Assembly: GCF_016428975.1 (NCBI RefSeq)
Contig: NZ_JAELTT010000034.1
Coordinates: 1 to 46,831, forward strand
From: Dyella sp. ASV21
GTDB taxonomy: Bacteria; Pseudomonadota; Gammaproteobacteria; Xanthomonadales; Rhodanobacteraceae
Direction of reading: 5' to 3'
DNA: 46,831 nt
Within the stretch, counting starts at the first letter, position 1; each line of letters begins with the position of its first letter. Position numbers and translations under genes: made by a program. Positions 25,638-32,561 of the stretch are shown here, piece by piece. The notes below the pieces were generated by a model, which was not told where the DNA came from, searched no databases, and worked only from the letters and a program-made list of their open reading frames with translations.

Positions 25638-25669
25638 CTGCACGGCCTGTCTCAAGGCAGGTCGTGCAG
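25638..25669. terminator. Shared hairpin between convergent genes
   Basis: CTGCACGGCCTG pairs with CAGGTCGTGCAG (one G-T pair) around an eight-base loop. It sits between the amidohydrolase and LysR genes, overlapping the LysR stop. There is no T-run. Confidence 0.5.
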
Positions 25670-26551
25670 CAGCGCCGCCACCCATTCGATGAACACGCGC
25701 AGGCGCAGCGGCAAATGCCGCTGCGAGGAGTAGAGCACGCTCACCGGCATCGATGGCGGCGGCATGGCTGGCAACAATTCCACCAGTTCGCCGCGCGCCA
25801 GCGCATCCACGATGCGATAGCGCGGAAACTGCGCGATGCCCAGGCCGGCCTCGCAACTGGCGAGATAGGCCTCCGTGCCGCTCACCGTGATGAACGCCGG
25901 CAGCGGCAGCTCGCGCAGCTTGCGGCCCACCATGAACTCCAGCGGCGAGGTGCGCCGCGTCGTCGGCGAGGCCCAATTCACCGCCACGTGACCGCGCTGC
26001 AGGTCCGCCAAGGTCTGCGGTGTGCCATGGCGGCGCACGTAGCCGGCGCTGGCCACGGTAACCTGCGACAGCGTGGCGATACGCCGCCCCACCAGGGTGG
26101 AGTCCTGCAGCTCACCCGTGCGCAGCACACAGTCCACACCTTCCTGCACCAGATCGATAAAGCGATCGCTGGTACCCAGGTCCAGCTCGATCTGCGGATA
26201 GCGCGCAAAAAATTCCGGCAACGCGGGGATCAGCGTGCTGCGCGCCAGTGACGAGGCGAGATCCACCCGCAGACGCCCGCGCGGCTCTACCGCGGCCTCG
26301 CGAAAGTCAGCCTCCACCGCATCGAGGTCGCCCAACAGGCGCACGCAATGGTTGTAGTACACCTCGCCATCGCGGGTCGCCCGCACGCGGCGGGTGGTTC
26401 GCTGCAGCAGGTGTGCGCCCAGGCGCTCCTCCAGCCGCTTGATGGTGTGCGTCAGCGTGGCGCGCGGCAGGTTCAGGTCGTCGGCGGCACGCGTAAAGCT
26501 GCCCAGTTCGACGATGCGGATGAACACCCGCATGGCTTGCAGACGATCCAT
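25652..26551 (-). CDS. LysR family transcriptional regulator
   Basis: The 299-residue regulator has an N-terminal winged helix (MDRLQAMRVFIRIVELGSFTRAADDLNLPRATLT...) with the LysR pattern of residues, then the inducer-binding domain in two Rossmann-like lobes (GRLRVDLASSL...ELDLGTSDRFIDLVQEGVDCVLRTG). It belongs to the CrgA/DmlR-like group, which often controls a divergent redox enzyme. Here it is divergent from an aldo/keto reductase gene across about 110 bases, so that gene is the likely target. The inducer is unknown. Confidence 0.92.
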   Translation of the reverse strand: MDRLQAMRVFIRIVELGSFTRAADDLNLPRATLTHTIKRLEERLGAHLLQRTTRRVRATRDGEVYYNHCVRLLGDLDAVEADFREAAVEPRGRLRVDLASSLARSTLIPALPEFFARYPQIELDLGTSDRFIDLVQEGVDCVLRTGELQDSTLVGRRIATLSQVTVASAGYVRRHGTPQTLADLQRGHVAVNWASPTTRRTSPLEFMVGRKLRELPLPAFITVSGTEAYLASCEAGLGIAQFPRYRIVDALARGELVELLPAMPPPSMPVSVLYSSQRHLPLRLRVFIEWVAALLHDLP

Positions 26552-26661
26552 CGGATTGTTGACCTTTTCGACAACAGATATGGCGATTATTGAGCATTTA
26601 TCACCCCGTCGTCATGCCGAATAATGCGTCCCCGTACCTACCCCGCCCCCAAGGATTAGCT

Positions 26662-27654
26662 ATGCAGCAGCGAACGCTCGGCAAGAATGGCCCTCTCGTC
26701 TCCGCCCTCGGCCTCGGCTGCATGGGCATGAGCGACTTCTACGGCGGCCGCGACGACGCCGAATCCATCGCCACCATCCACCATGCGCTGGAGCGCGGCA
26801 TCAACCTGCTCGACACCGCCGACATGTACGGCCCGCATACCAACGAAGTGCTGGTGGGCAGGGCCATCCGCGACCGTCGCGAACAAGCCTTTCTCGCTAC
26901 CAAGTTCGGCATCATGCGTGACCCCAACGACCCCGCCCGGCGCGGCGTGAACGGCAGCCCGGAGTACGTGCGCGCGGCCTGCGATGCCAGCCTTCAGCGT
27001 TTGGGCGTGGAGTACATCGACCTGTATTACCAGCACCGCGTGGACCCGCAGGTGCCGATCGAGGAAACCGTGGGCGCCATGGCCGAACTGGTGCAGGCCG
27101 GCAAGGTGCGCTACCTGGGTCTCTCGGAGGCGTCCGGCGCCACCCTGCAGCGCGCCGCCAAGGTGCATCCCATTGCCGCCTTGCAGGTGGAGTTTTCGCT
27201 GTGGACACGCGATCCGCAGGAGAACGGCATGCTCGACGCTTGCCGCGCGATGGGCGCCAGCCTGGTGGCGTACTCGCCGCTCGGCCGGGGCTTCCTCACC
27301 GGCGCACTGCGCAGCCCCGATGATTTCGAGGCGGACGACTATCGCCGCCAGAGTCCGCGTTTCCAGGGCGAGAACTTCGCCCGAAACCTGGCGCTGGTGG
27401 ACGAGGTCAAGGCGCTGGCCGCCGACAAGGGCTGCACCCCGGCCCAACTCGCCCTGGCCTGGGTGCTGGCGCAGGGACAGGACGTGATCGGCATCCCCGG
27501 CACCAAGCGTCGCGACCGCCTGGACGAAAATCTCGGCGCGCTGGATGTCTCGCTCAGCCAGAGCGAACTGGCCGCGATCGACGCCGTGTTTCCGCCCCAC
27601 GCCGTCGCCGGCCTGCGCTATACGGACGCGGGTATGCAGATGGTGAATCGCTGA
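26662..27654 (+). CDS. Aldo/keto reductase
   Basis: ATG 26662 is preceded by AAGGAT and yields 330 residues ([25 protein letters not shown]). The catalytic tetrad is visible: Asp and Tyr in [15 protein letters not shown], Lys in LATKFG, and His in [13 protein letters not shown] contacts are in [18 protein letters not shown]. This is the YajO/AKR13-like subgroup, which reduces aldehydes and ketones in the cytosol. The upstream LysR gene probably regulates it. The start was chosen over an upstream in-frame ATG (26590) because family homology begins here. Confidence 0.93.
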   Translation: MQQRTLGKNGPLVSALGLGCMGMSDFYGGRDDAESIATIHHALERGINLLDTADMYGPHTNEVLVGRAIRDRREQAFLATKFGIMRDPNDPARRGVNGSPEYVRAACDASLQRLGVEYIDLYYQHRVDPQVPIEETVGAMAELVQAGKVRYLGLSEASGATLQRAAKVHPIAALQVEFSLWTRDPQENGMLDACRAMGASLVAYSPLGRGFLTGALRSPDDFEADDYRRQSPRFQGENFARNLALVDEVKALAADKGCTPAQLALAWVLAQGQDVIGIPGTKRRDRLDENLGALDVSLSQSELAAIDAVFPPHAVAGLRYTDAGMQMVNR

Positions 27655-27679
27655 GTCAGTGGCGCGCCCGACAAAAGAA

Positions 27680-27841
27680 AATGACTAGACCTACTTTTAT
27701 CGTAGGCATTTCCTGACATAACAGGATCTCAAGTCGAGGCAACATTGAACTGTCGGCTGGTTTCCACGAGCCCGCCGACGCCCCAGGGCCTAGTCACCCC
27801 CTAGACACGGCCCGGCGGCCCCCGCAAGGGGGCCTTTTTTT
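27680..27841 (+). ncRNA. Candidate non-coding RNA or 3' UTR element ending in terminator
   Basis: This gene-free stretch is AT-rich for the genome and contains two consecutive hairpins, CCTAC/GTAGG (27690-27706) and TCCTG/CAGGA (27711-27726). Further on come a GTCGGC/GCCGAC pairing and an intrinsic terminator. It could be a small RNA or a structured 3' untranslated region of the aldo/keto reductase transcript. No known RNA family was recognised. Confidence 0.3.
27817..27841 (+). terminator. Rho-independent terminator
   Basis: GGCCCCC and GGGGGCC enclose a GCAA tetraloop and are followed directly by seven T. It is oriented on the plus strand, 160 bases after the aldo/keto reductase stop, an unusually long distance for a simple gene end. 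Confidence 0.92.
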
Positions 27842-27903
27842 GCGCGCGATCATGCTGCGAATCGCGCCGCCGCCTCGCAACGACGCGACTGCGACCCACC
27901 GGC

Positions 27904-28263
27904 TTACATGGTCAGCCCGGCCTCGATATCCAACACCTTGCGCCGGGCCAGCGCCAGGTTCGAACGCGCACGATCCAGCACCACGTAGAAGAACAGGCCA
28001 GCCTTGTTAGCGACCGGTCGGATGATGTGGTACTGCTTGCCAAGCGAGATGAGGATGTCTTCGATCTCGTCCTTCAGGCCGAGCGCCTTCATGGTCTTCA
28101 TTTTCGAGCGCACCACTTCGGTGTTGCCCGCTGCCGCCACTTCCAGGTCGAACACCGTGCCGGACTGCGCCAGCGTCATGCCGCTGTTGCTGTCCACCAG
28201 GGCAGCGCCCAACACGCCGTCAAAACCCATCAACTCGTTAACCGACTCGCTCAACGTAGCCAC
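27904..28263 (-). CDS. Roadblock/LC7 domain protein (distal)
   Basis: The preferred start is a GTG at 28263 with AGGAG seven bases upstream, giving 119 residues (ATLSESVNELMGFDGVLGAALVDSNSG). The whole protein is one roadblock/LC7 domain: a first helix, strands around GAALVDSNSGMTLAQSG, the central helix AAAGNTEVVRSKMKTM, then DILISLGKQYHIIRPV and LFFYVVLDRARSNLALARRKV. Roadblock proteins dimerise and often serve as GTPase-activating partners or scaffolds of Ras-like GTPases, as MglB does for MglA. It is the last gene of a four-gene operon with another roadblock protein and a GTPase. An ATG at 28287 is an alternative start. Confidence 0.85.
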   Translation of the reverse strand: MATLSESVNELMGFDGVLGAALVDSNSGMTLAQSGTVFDLEVAAAGNTEVVRSKMKTMKALGLKDEIEDILISLGKQYHIIRPVANKAGLFFYVVLDRARSNLALARRKVLDIEAGLTM

Positions 28264-28331
28264 TGCGCTTCTCCTGATCGAAAGCATCGAGGTGTCGTAC
28301 GGGAGGGTCGATGCCCCCTTCTCCCGCAAAG

Positions 28332-28742
28332 TCATGACGCGACGAACATCTTTCCCAACGATTCGCGACAACCGCGTGCAGCCCACAACACCTGGCCCAT
28401 GGTGACCTTGGCCCGGCACAGCACGGTAAGGATGAGTTTCTGCGCGGGGTGCGGAATATCCATCAGCAGAATCCGCCCCTGCGACGCCTCGATCACCAGA
28501 TCGCGACACTCGCCCACGGAGCTTTCCTGGCATACCGCTTCATTGATCGCCAGCAACGAGCTGGCCATGGCGGACAGCTTTTCGGCGGACAGCGTGCCGG
28601 TAAGACACGCCGCGACACGAAAGCCATCGATGGTGGAAACCAGCACGCCGCTGATCTCCTGCTCCCGCGCCATCAAAGCCTCCATATGGTGGCGGATGAT
28701 GGCCTCCTCGCTGCGACTCAGACTCCGTTCCCGCGCATTCAT
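28332..28742 (-). CDS. Roadblock/LC7 domain protein (proximal)
   Basis: The 136-residue protein starts MNARERSLSRSEEAIIRHHMEALMARE and carries a roadblock fold: EISGVLVSTIDGFRVAACL, then SAEKLSAMASSLLAINEAVCQE and DLVIEASQGRILLMDIPHPAQKLILTVLCRA. This is closer to the MglB-like pattern, with the I-D-G-F-x-V turn. Its start overlaps the end of the GTPase gene by four bases, so translation is probably coupled and the two products likely interact. Two different roadblock proteins in one operon may form a heterodimer or act separately. Confidence 0.87.
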   Translation of the reverse strand: MNARERSLSRSEEAIIRHHMEALMAREQEISGVLVSTIDGFRVAACLTGTLSAEKLSAMASSLLAINEAVCQESSVGECRDLVIEASQGRILLMDIPHPAQKLILTVLCRAKVTMGQVLWAARGCRESLGKMFVAS

Positions 28743-29314
28743 GGTGATGACACTCCATGCAGGGCCTGGCCAGCGACATCGCCGGCGGCTTCGATCTGGT
28801 AAAAGAGAATGTCGAGCAAGGTGATCACCTGCTCACGCTCGCGCACATCCGTCGATATCACCGGCACGTTGATACCGATATCGCGCAGGGCACCGTCGTA
28901 ATCATCGAGCGTGGGCCACGGATGCGTGTCGCAACGCCCCACACCCACCACCGCGCGCGAACCGCCAATCACTCCGCTGAAGGCCTGCACGTAGTCGCGC
29001 AGATCGGCCAGCGGATCGGGGCGACTGTTATCCACCAGCACCACCACACCCAGCGCACCCCGGCCCAGGATGTCCCACATGAACTGAAAGCGCGTCTGTC
29101 CCGGCGTGCCGAACAGGCGCAACACCTGCCCGCTCGGCAAGGTCACCTCGCCGTAGTCCAGGCCGGTGGTGGTAGTGGCCTTGGCGTGACCGGCAAGATC
29201 GGTGTTCCGCACCTCGGTACGCACCGGTGCGATCTCGCTCACCGCGGCAATCGCCGTGGTTTTGCCGGCGCCCATGCTGCCGGTGAAGATCAACTTGTAT
29301 TCGCGCTCGCTCAT
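28739..29314 (-). CDS. Small Ras-like GTPase, conservon (CvnD)/MglA-like
   Basis: The ATG at 29314 gives a 191-residue G-domain. G1 is FTGSMGAGKTTAIAAV. A Thr-rich switch I region follows (ATTTTGLDYGEV). G3 reads LFGTPGQTRFQFMWDIL, with Gly where most Ras proteins have Asp. VVVLVDNSRPD follows. G4 is VGVGRCD instead of N/T-K-x-D. The G-T-P-G-Q-x-R-F-x-F-M-W stretch is typical of the GTPases encoded with roadblock proteins in actinobacterial conservons. No membrane anchor is seen. It begins five bases after the upstream 325-residue protein gene and overlaps the roadblock gene by four bases. Probably a switch in the cytosol; the output is unknown. Confidence 0.88.
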   Translation of the reverse strand: MSEREYKLIFTGSMGAGKTTAIAAVSEIAPVRTEVRNTDLAGHAKATTTTGLDYGEVTLPSGQVLRLFGTPGQTRFQFMWDILGRGALGVVVLVDNSRPDPLADLRDYVQAFSGVIGGSRAVVGVGRCDTHPWPTLDDYDGALRDIGINVPVISTDVREREQVITLLDILFYQIEAAGDVAGQALHGVSSP

Positions 29315-29319
29315 CCGGC

Positions 29320-30297
29320 TCAACTCCGGATGCCCAGTACGGCACGCAACGATTGAAACAACTCGCTGTACCGCGAGGCACGCGGCACGGGTGGCGGCGC
29401 CATATCCATCGAAGCGCTCGGCGTCGCCGCTTCGCTCAACAGGCCCAGCATGGCGCAGCCGCCCAGAAAGGCCTGTGCGTCGCCCAAGGGCCGCCCGACC
29501 ATCGCCGCCAGTTCGCCCGGCGTCAGCGCCTGCCGCGCGAGCACGGCCGCCATGCGCAATTGATACGGCTGCAAGGACAAACGTCCCGCGTCCGGCCAGC
29601 GACGCAGCTGATAGCTGCCACTGTCGGACACTGCCGCACCGCCATGGGTTGCCAGGTGCTGGCCGCTCAGCCACCACAAGCGCTCAAGGCCGCCGACCCA
29701 GCTCGCCGTGGCCAGTGCCGCCTCGCCGGCCGCTTCGTCCAATACATCGACCCGGAAAGACCGGCTCATACCCAGCGTCAACAGTTCGTTGTCGCCCAGC
29801 GCATCCGCGCCGCCCAGGCGGCGCGTTTTCAACGCGGCGACCCAGCTGCGCCCATCGACGTCCATACGCAGATGGCACGATTCGGCCTGTGTGCCGTAGC
29901 GGCGCAGCGCGAGCGCCAGCGATTCGCCCGGCTCGGCCTCCACCGCGACTGCGCGCCGCGGGCGTCCCCCCAACTGCAGCCGTCCCGAGGCCTCATTGAG
30001 CATGTCGATGAAATCACCGCTGCGGATCGGGGCGCGCAGCGTCAGTGTTTCGGGCAAGGTGCGGCCGCCTTCGTGCACTACCGACACACACACCAGGCCA
30101 TGTGAACTGGCGCGCTTGATCGCCATCATCGACAACGCCGAATCGGGATTGCACAAGGCTACGTTCGCTTCGAGCCCTTCATGGAAGGCCCAGGCTTCCG
30201 TGGTTTTCGCATTGACGACCTGCAACAGCGAGCGAACGAGCAACTCATCGCGCGCCGGCAAGCCGATAGCGGTCAACCTGCGCATGCGCGTGGTCAT
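29320..30297 (-). CDS. Unknown 325-residue protein heading the GTPase/roadblock operon
   Basis: I recognise no named family. The first 110 residues (RLTAIGLPARDELLVRSLLQVVN...VALCNPDSALSMMAIKRASSHGLVCVSVV) alternate strand and helix like a degenerate receiver or Rossmann-like domain, ending in ETLTLRAPIRSGDFIDMLNEA, which resembles the last helix of receiver domains. The middle (about 120-220) is mixed. Near 245-290, LQPYQLRMAAVLARQALTPGELAAMVGRPLGDAQAFLGGCAMLGLL looks like a winged-helix-type helical unit. There is no signal peptide or membrane helix. It is the first gene of the operon and ends five bases before the GTPase start. A role as regulator or effector of the GTPase is an inference from position. 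Confidence 0.8.
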   Translation of the reverse strand: MTTRMRRLTAIGLPARDELLVRSLLQVVNAKTTEAWAFHEGLEANVALCNPDSALSMMAIKRASSHGLVCVSVVHEGGRTLPETLTLRAPIRSGDFIDMLNEASGRLQLGGRPRRAVAVEAEPGESLALALRRYGTQAESCHLRMDVDGRSWVAALKTRRLGGADALGDNELLTLGMSRSFRVDVLDEAAGEAALATASWVGGLERLWWLSGQHLATHGGAAVSDSGSYQLRRWPDAGRLSLQPYQLRMAAVLARQALTPGELAAMVGRPLGDAQAFLGGCAMLGLLSEAATPSASMDMAPPPVPRASRYSELFQSLRAVLGIRS

Positions 30298-30600
30298 GAC
30301 TCACCTCATCGCCGACCAAGGATGGGACACACCGAGGTGACGCGGCGAGGTTGCACCGGCAAGCTACCCGATTCGCATGGCCCACCGGCTCCCATGAGCG
30401 AGAGACGAACGGACCCTACCGCCGCATGTGCCATGCGGCCGCTCACCGTACGAATCAACATTTGGACTGCCCCCTGACGCTCTTCCTGAAGACGGCGGCT
30501 ACACGCAAACTGTCCGTCTGCGGCAAGCCTCCGGCCCGAATTGCAACGAGCACGCGTTCAGCAAAGTTTGTGTATCAGATCGCATAACCTCGCCACGGGA

Positions 30601-30618
30601 TTGTGATTGCTATCACAA
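30601..30618. promoter_or_regulatory. CRP/Clp-type binding site
   Basis: TTGTGATTGCTATCACAA is TGTGA-N6-TCACA with both half-sites exact plus one flanking base pair on each side. In Xanthomonadales the cognate protein is Clp, a CRP homologue that responds to cyclic di-GMP in Xanthomonas. The nearest gene that could start from here is the minus-strand GTPase/roadblock operon. Confidence 0.8.
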
Positions 30619-30658
30619 AACCATGTGGGCCGACATGCGTGCCGCTACGGATTTCATC

Positions 30659-30687
30659 AAAAAAAGACGTCTGTCAAATGGACGTCT
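30659..30687 (-). terminator. Rho-independent terminator of the oxidoreductase gene
   Basis: Read on the minus strand, AGACGTC and GACGTCT enclose a nine-base loop and are followed by a run of seven T. It lies 100 bases after the stop of the Gfo/Idh/MocA gene, insulating it from the downstream GTPase operon. Confidence 0.88.
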
Positions 30688-30786
30688 ATACGACCGAAGG
30701 AAATATCGAAGATAGCGCCATGATTCTTACGCGTAGCCAACGCTCCGGCGCCGTTACGCGTGAAACCGATCGCAATCGCCACTTCC

Positions 30787-31872
30787 TCAGGCTGAGGTAC
30801 CGATACGCCAGGCATCCCGCTCCTGTGCGGATAGCATCGGCACGACAGCCGTGCCGCTGGCAGCCGATGCCAGCGCGGCTTCGATGACCGCCATGACACC
30901 CACTGCCTGGAGCGGCGTCACCGGGTTGTCTCCACCCGCACGTATCGCATCGCGCACCGCCGCGTAATAACGGCTTTGATCGCCGCGCGGCGCAGACACA
31001 TGCGTGAGCTGGCCATCGGCACCATAGAAAGCCAGCGCATCGCTGTCCTGGCCCCACGCCGCATCGCCCGGCCGAATGCCGGCGAGCAATTGGGCTTCCT
31101 GCACGTCGGCACGCTGCTTGACCAGGCTGCCCTGCGTGCCATGCACGGTAAAGCGCGGACTGCCGCCGGCCACCAGCATGCTGGCATGCAGCACAACGCG
31201 ACACTGCGGGTACTCCAGTACCACGTGCGCCCAATCGGTAACCTCGCCGCCGTCGCGCAAGGTCGCCAGGCTGGCGAGCACGCGCTCAGGCACACCGAAC
31301 AGGCATAGGGCCTGATCCACCAGATGCGGCCCCAGGTCGTACCACAGGCCGCTGCCGGCACCGGGTTGCTCGCGCCAGCGGGCGCGCACCTGCGGACGAA
31401 AGCGATCGATGTGCGATTCGACGTGCGTCACGCGCCCCAGCAGGCCGCGCGTCATCGCCTGCTGCACACCGAGGAAATCGCTATCCCAGCGTCGGTTCTG
31501 GAACACCGACACCACGCGCCCCGTGCGCGCCGCCAGCGCGGCCACGGCGCGCGCCTGCGCAAGATCAAGCGCAAACGGCTTATCCACCACCACATGCTTG
31601 CCCGCGTCCAGCGCCGCTTGCGCCAGCGGCGCATGGGTGTCGTTGGGCGAGGCGATCACCACCAGTTCCACGCGCGGGTCGGTAACGGCGGCCAGCGGGT
31701 CGGCGATCACCTCCGCAGCAGGCAGATCCGCGTGCACCTTGGCCGCATCGCGCGAAGCCACGAAGTCCAGCGCGAGGCCAGGCACCGCCTGGATCAGTGG
31801 CGCATGAAAGGTCTTGCCGGCAAAGCCGTAGCCAACCAGGGCGACACGGATGGGCGCGGTCGTATCTGTCAT
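30787..31872 (-). CDS. Gfo/Idh/MocA family oxidoreductase
   Basis: ATG 31872 gives 361 residues. The N-terminal Rossmann domain starts IRVALVGYGFAGKTFHAPLI (G-x-G-x-x-G) and contains VVDKPFALDLAQA, the family's E-K-P motif as D-K-P with the catalytic Lys. The C-terminal alpha/beta domain includes WYDLGPHLVDQAL with the G-x-H/D motif. These enzymes use NAD(P) to oxidise or reduce sugars and inositols. The subfamily resembles YdgJ/YhhX-type proteins. It is divergent from an exported cupin gene across about 130 bases and has its own terminator. Confidence 0.93.
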   Translation of the reverse strand: MTDTTAPIRVALVGYGFAGKTFHAPLIQAVPGLALDFVASRDAAKVHADLPAAEVIADPLAAVTDPRVELVVIASPNDTHAPLAQAALDAGKHVVVDKPFALDLAQARAVAALAARTGRVVSVFQNRRWDSDFLGVQQAMTRGLLGRVTHVESHIDRFRPQVRARWREQPGAGSGLWYDLGPHLVDQALCLFGVPERVLASLATLRDGGEVTDWAHVVLEYPQCRVVLHASMLVAGGSPRFTVHGTQGSLVKQRADVQEAQLLAGIRPGDAAWGQDSDALAFYGADGQLTHVSAPRGDQSRYYAAVRDAIRAGGDNPVTPLQAVGVMAVIEAALASAASGTAVVPMLSAQERDAWRIGTSA

Positions 31873-32002
31873 GGGCATTCCAGCGATCGGCAAGGGGCAG
31901 CATGGTACGCGATCGCGGCGAGCGGCCGCAGCTGCGTACACTTGGGGATAACGCATGCGTCGCCATCATTCGAGCCTGGTTTCCCGCCACGAGGACAGCG
32001 CC

Positions 32003-32425
32003 ATGTCGATACGCCTCCCTCACCTGATCGGCTCGACCTTGCTGCTCGCCCTCGCATGGACGGGCAGCGGCGCGCAGGCGCAGGAAGCCGCGCCCGCGGC
32101 CCAACCCAAGCGCACCATCCTCGACCAGCACGAGCAAAGCGGCGTGCCGGGAACCGAGATCGTGCTGGGCACGGCGGAGCTGCCGGCCGGCACGGTGGTG
32201 GGATGGCATGTGCACGACGGGGATGAGTCGGGCTATGTGCTCAAGGGCAACCTGATCCTCAAGACGCGCGGCAAGCCGGATCAGGCGCTCAAGGCCGGCG
32301 ACCATTTCTTCAACCCGCGCGGCGCCGTGCACAGCCTGGCGGCGGCACCGGGAACCGACGGCGGCGTGGCGCTGTCCACCTGGATCATCGACAAGGGCAA
32401 GCCGCTGGCCGAGCCGGTCAAATGA
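32003..32425 (+). CDS. Exported cupin domain protein
   Basis: The 140-residue protein from ATG 32003 (GAGGA ahead) has a signal peptide (LIGSTLLLALAWTGSGAQAQ). The cupin motif 1 reads GWHVHDGDESGYVLKG with two His and Glu as metal ligands, and motif 2 reads GDHFFNPRGAVHSL with the third His. It is a single small beta-barrel in the periplasm, of the type common next to metabolic genes; the ligand or reaction is unknown. It is divergent from the oxidoreductase gene. Confidence 0.85.
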   Translation: MSIRLPHLIGSTLLLALAWTGSGAQAQEAAPAAQPKRTILDQHEQSGVPGTEIVLGTAELPAGTVVGWHVHDGDESGYVLKGNLILKTRGKPDQALKAGDHFFNPRGAVHSLAAAPGTDGGVALSTWIIDKGKPLAEPVK

Positions 32426-32440
32426 CCTCAAAAGGGGCGC

Positions 32441-32468
32441 CTTAGGACTTCCCTAAGACGACGCTAAG
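32441..32468. promoter_or_regulatory. 11-bp-spaced CTTAGG-type repeats, possible response-regulator site
   Basis: CTTAGG, CCTAAG and GCTAAG follow each other with five bases between. On the minus strand this reads CTTAGC-N5-CTTAGG-N5-CCTAAG, two direct half-sites at 11-bp spacing like PmrA/QseB boxes (CTTAAG-type). It lies about 95 bases before the TonB receptor gene whose cluster includes an OmpR-family regulator. The first two units also form a small hairpin 16 bases after the cupin stop, so a transcript-end role is an alternative. Confidence 0.4.
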
Positions 32469-32561
32469 CAAACCGCCGGTGTCCATCACCGGTGTGAAAC
32501 AGAACTGTCAAATGGCCAAACCACGCTAGTGCGCTGAATCCAGCCACTCTCACAGGCCACC

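Larger units (their letters stand above)
30298..30786. other. Regulatory intergenic region upstream of the GTPase operon
   Basis: About 490 bases without a convincing gene. It holds, from right to left, the terminator of the oxidoreductase gene (30659-30687), a perfect CRP/Clp-type palindrome (30601-30618) and a leader of roughly 300 bases before the 325-residue protein gene. The -10-like GATACA (30576-30571, minus strand) is a possible promoter element downstream of the Clp site. Confidence 0.5.
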
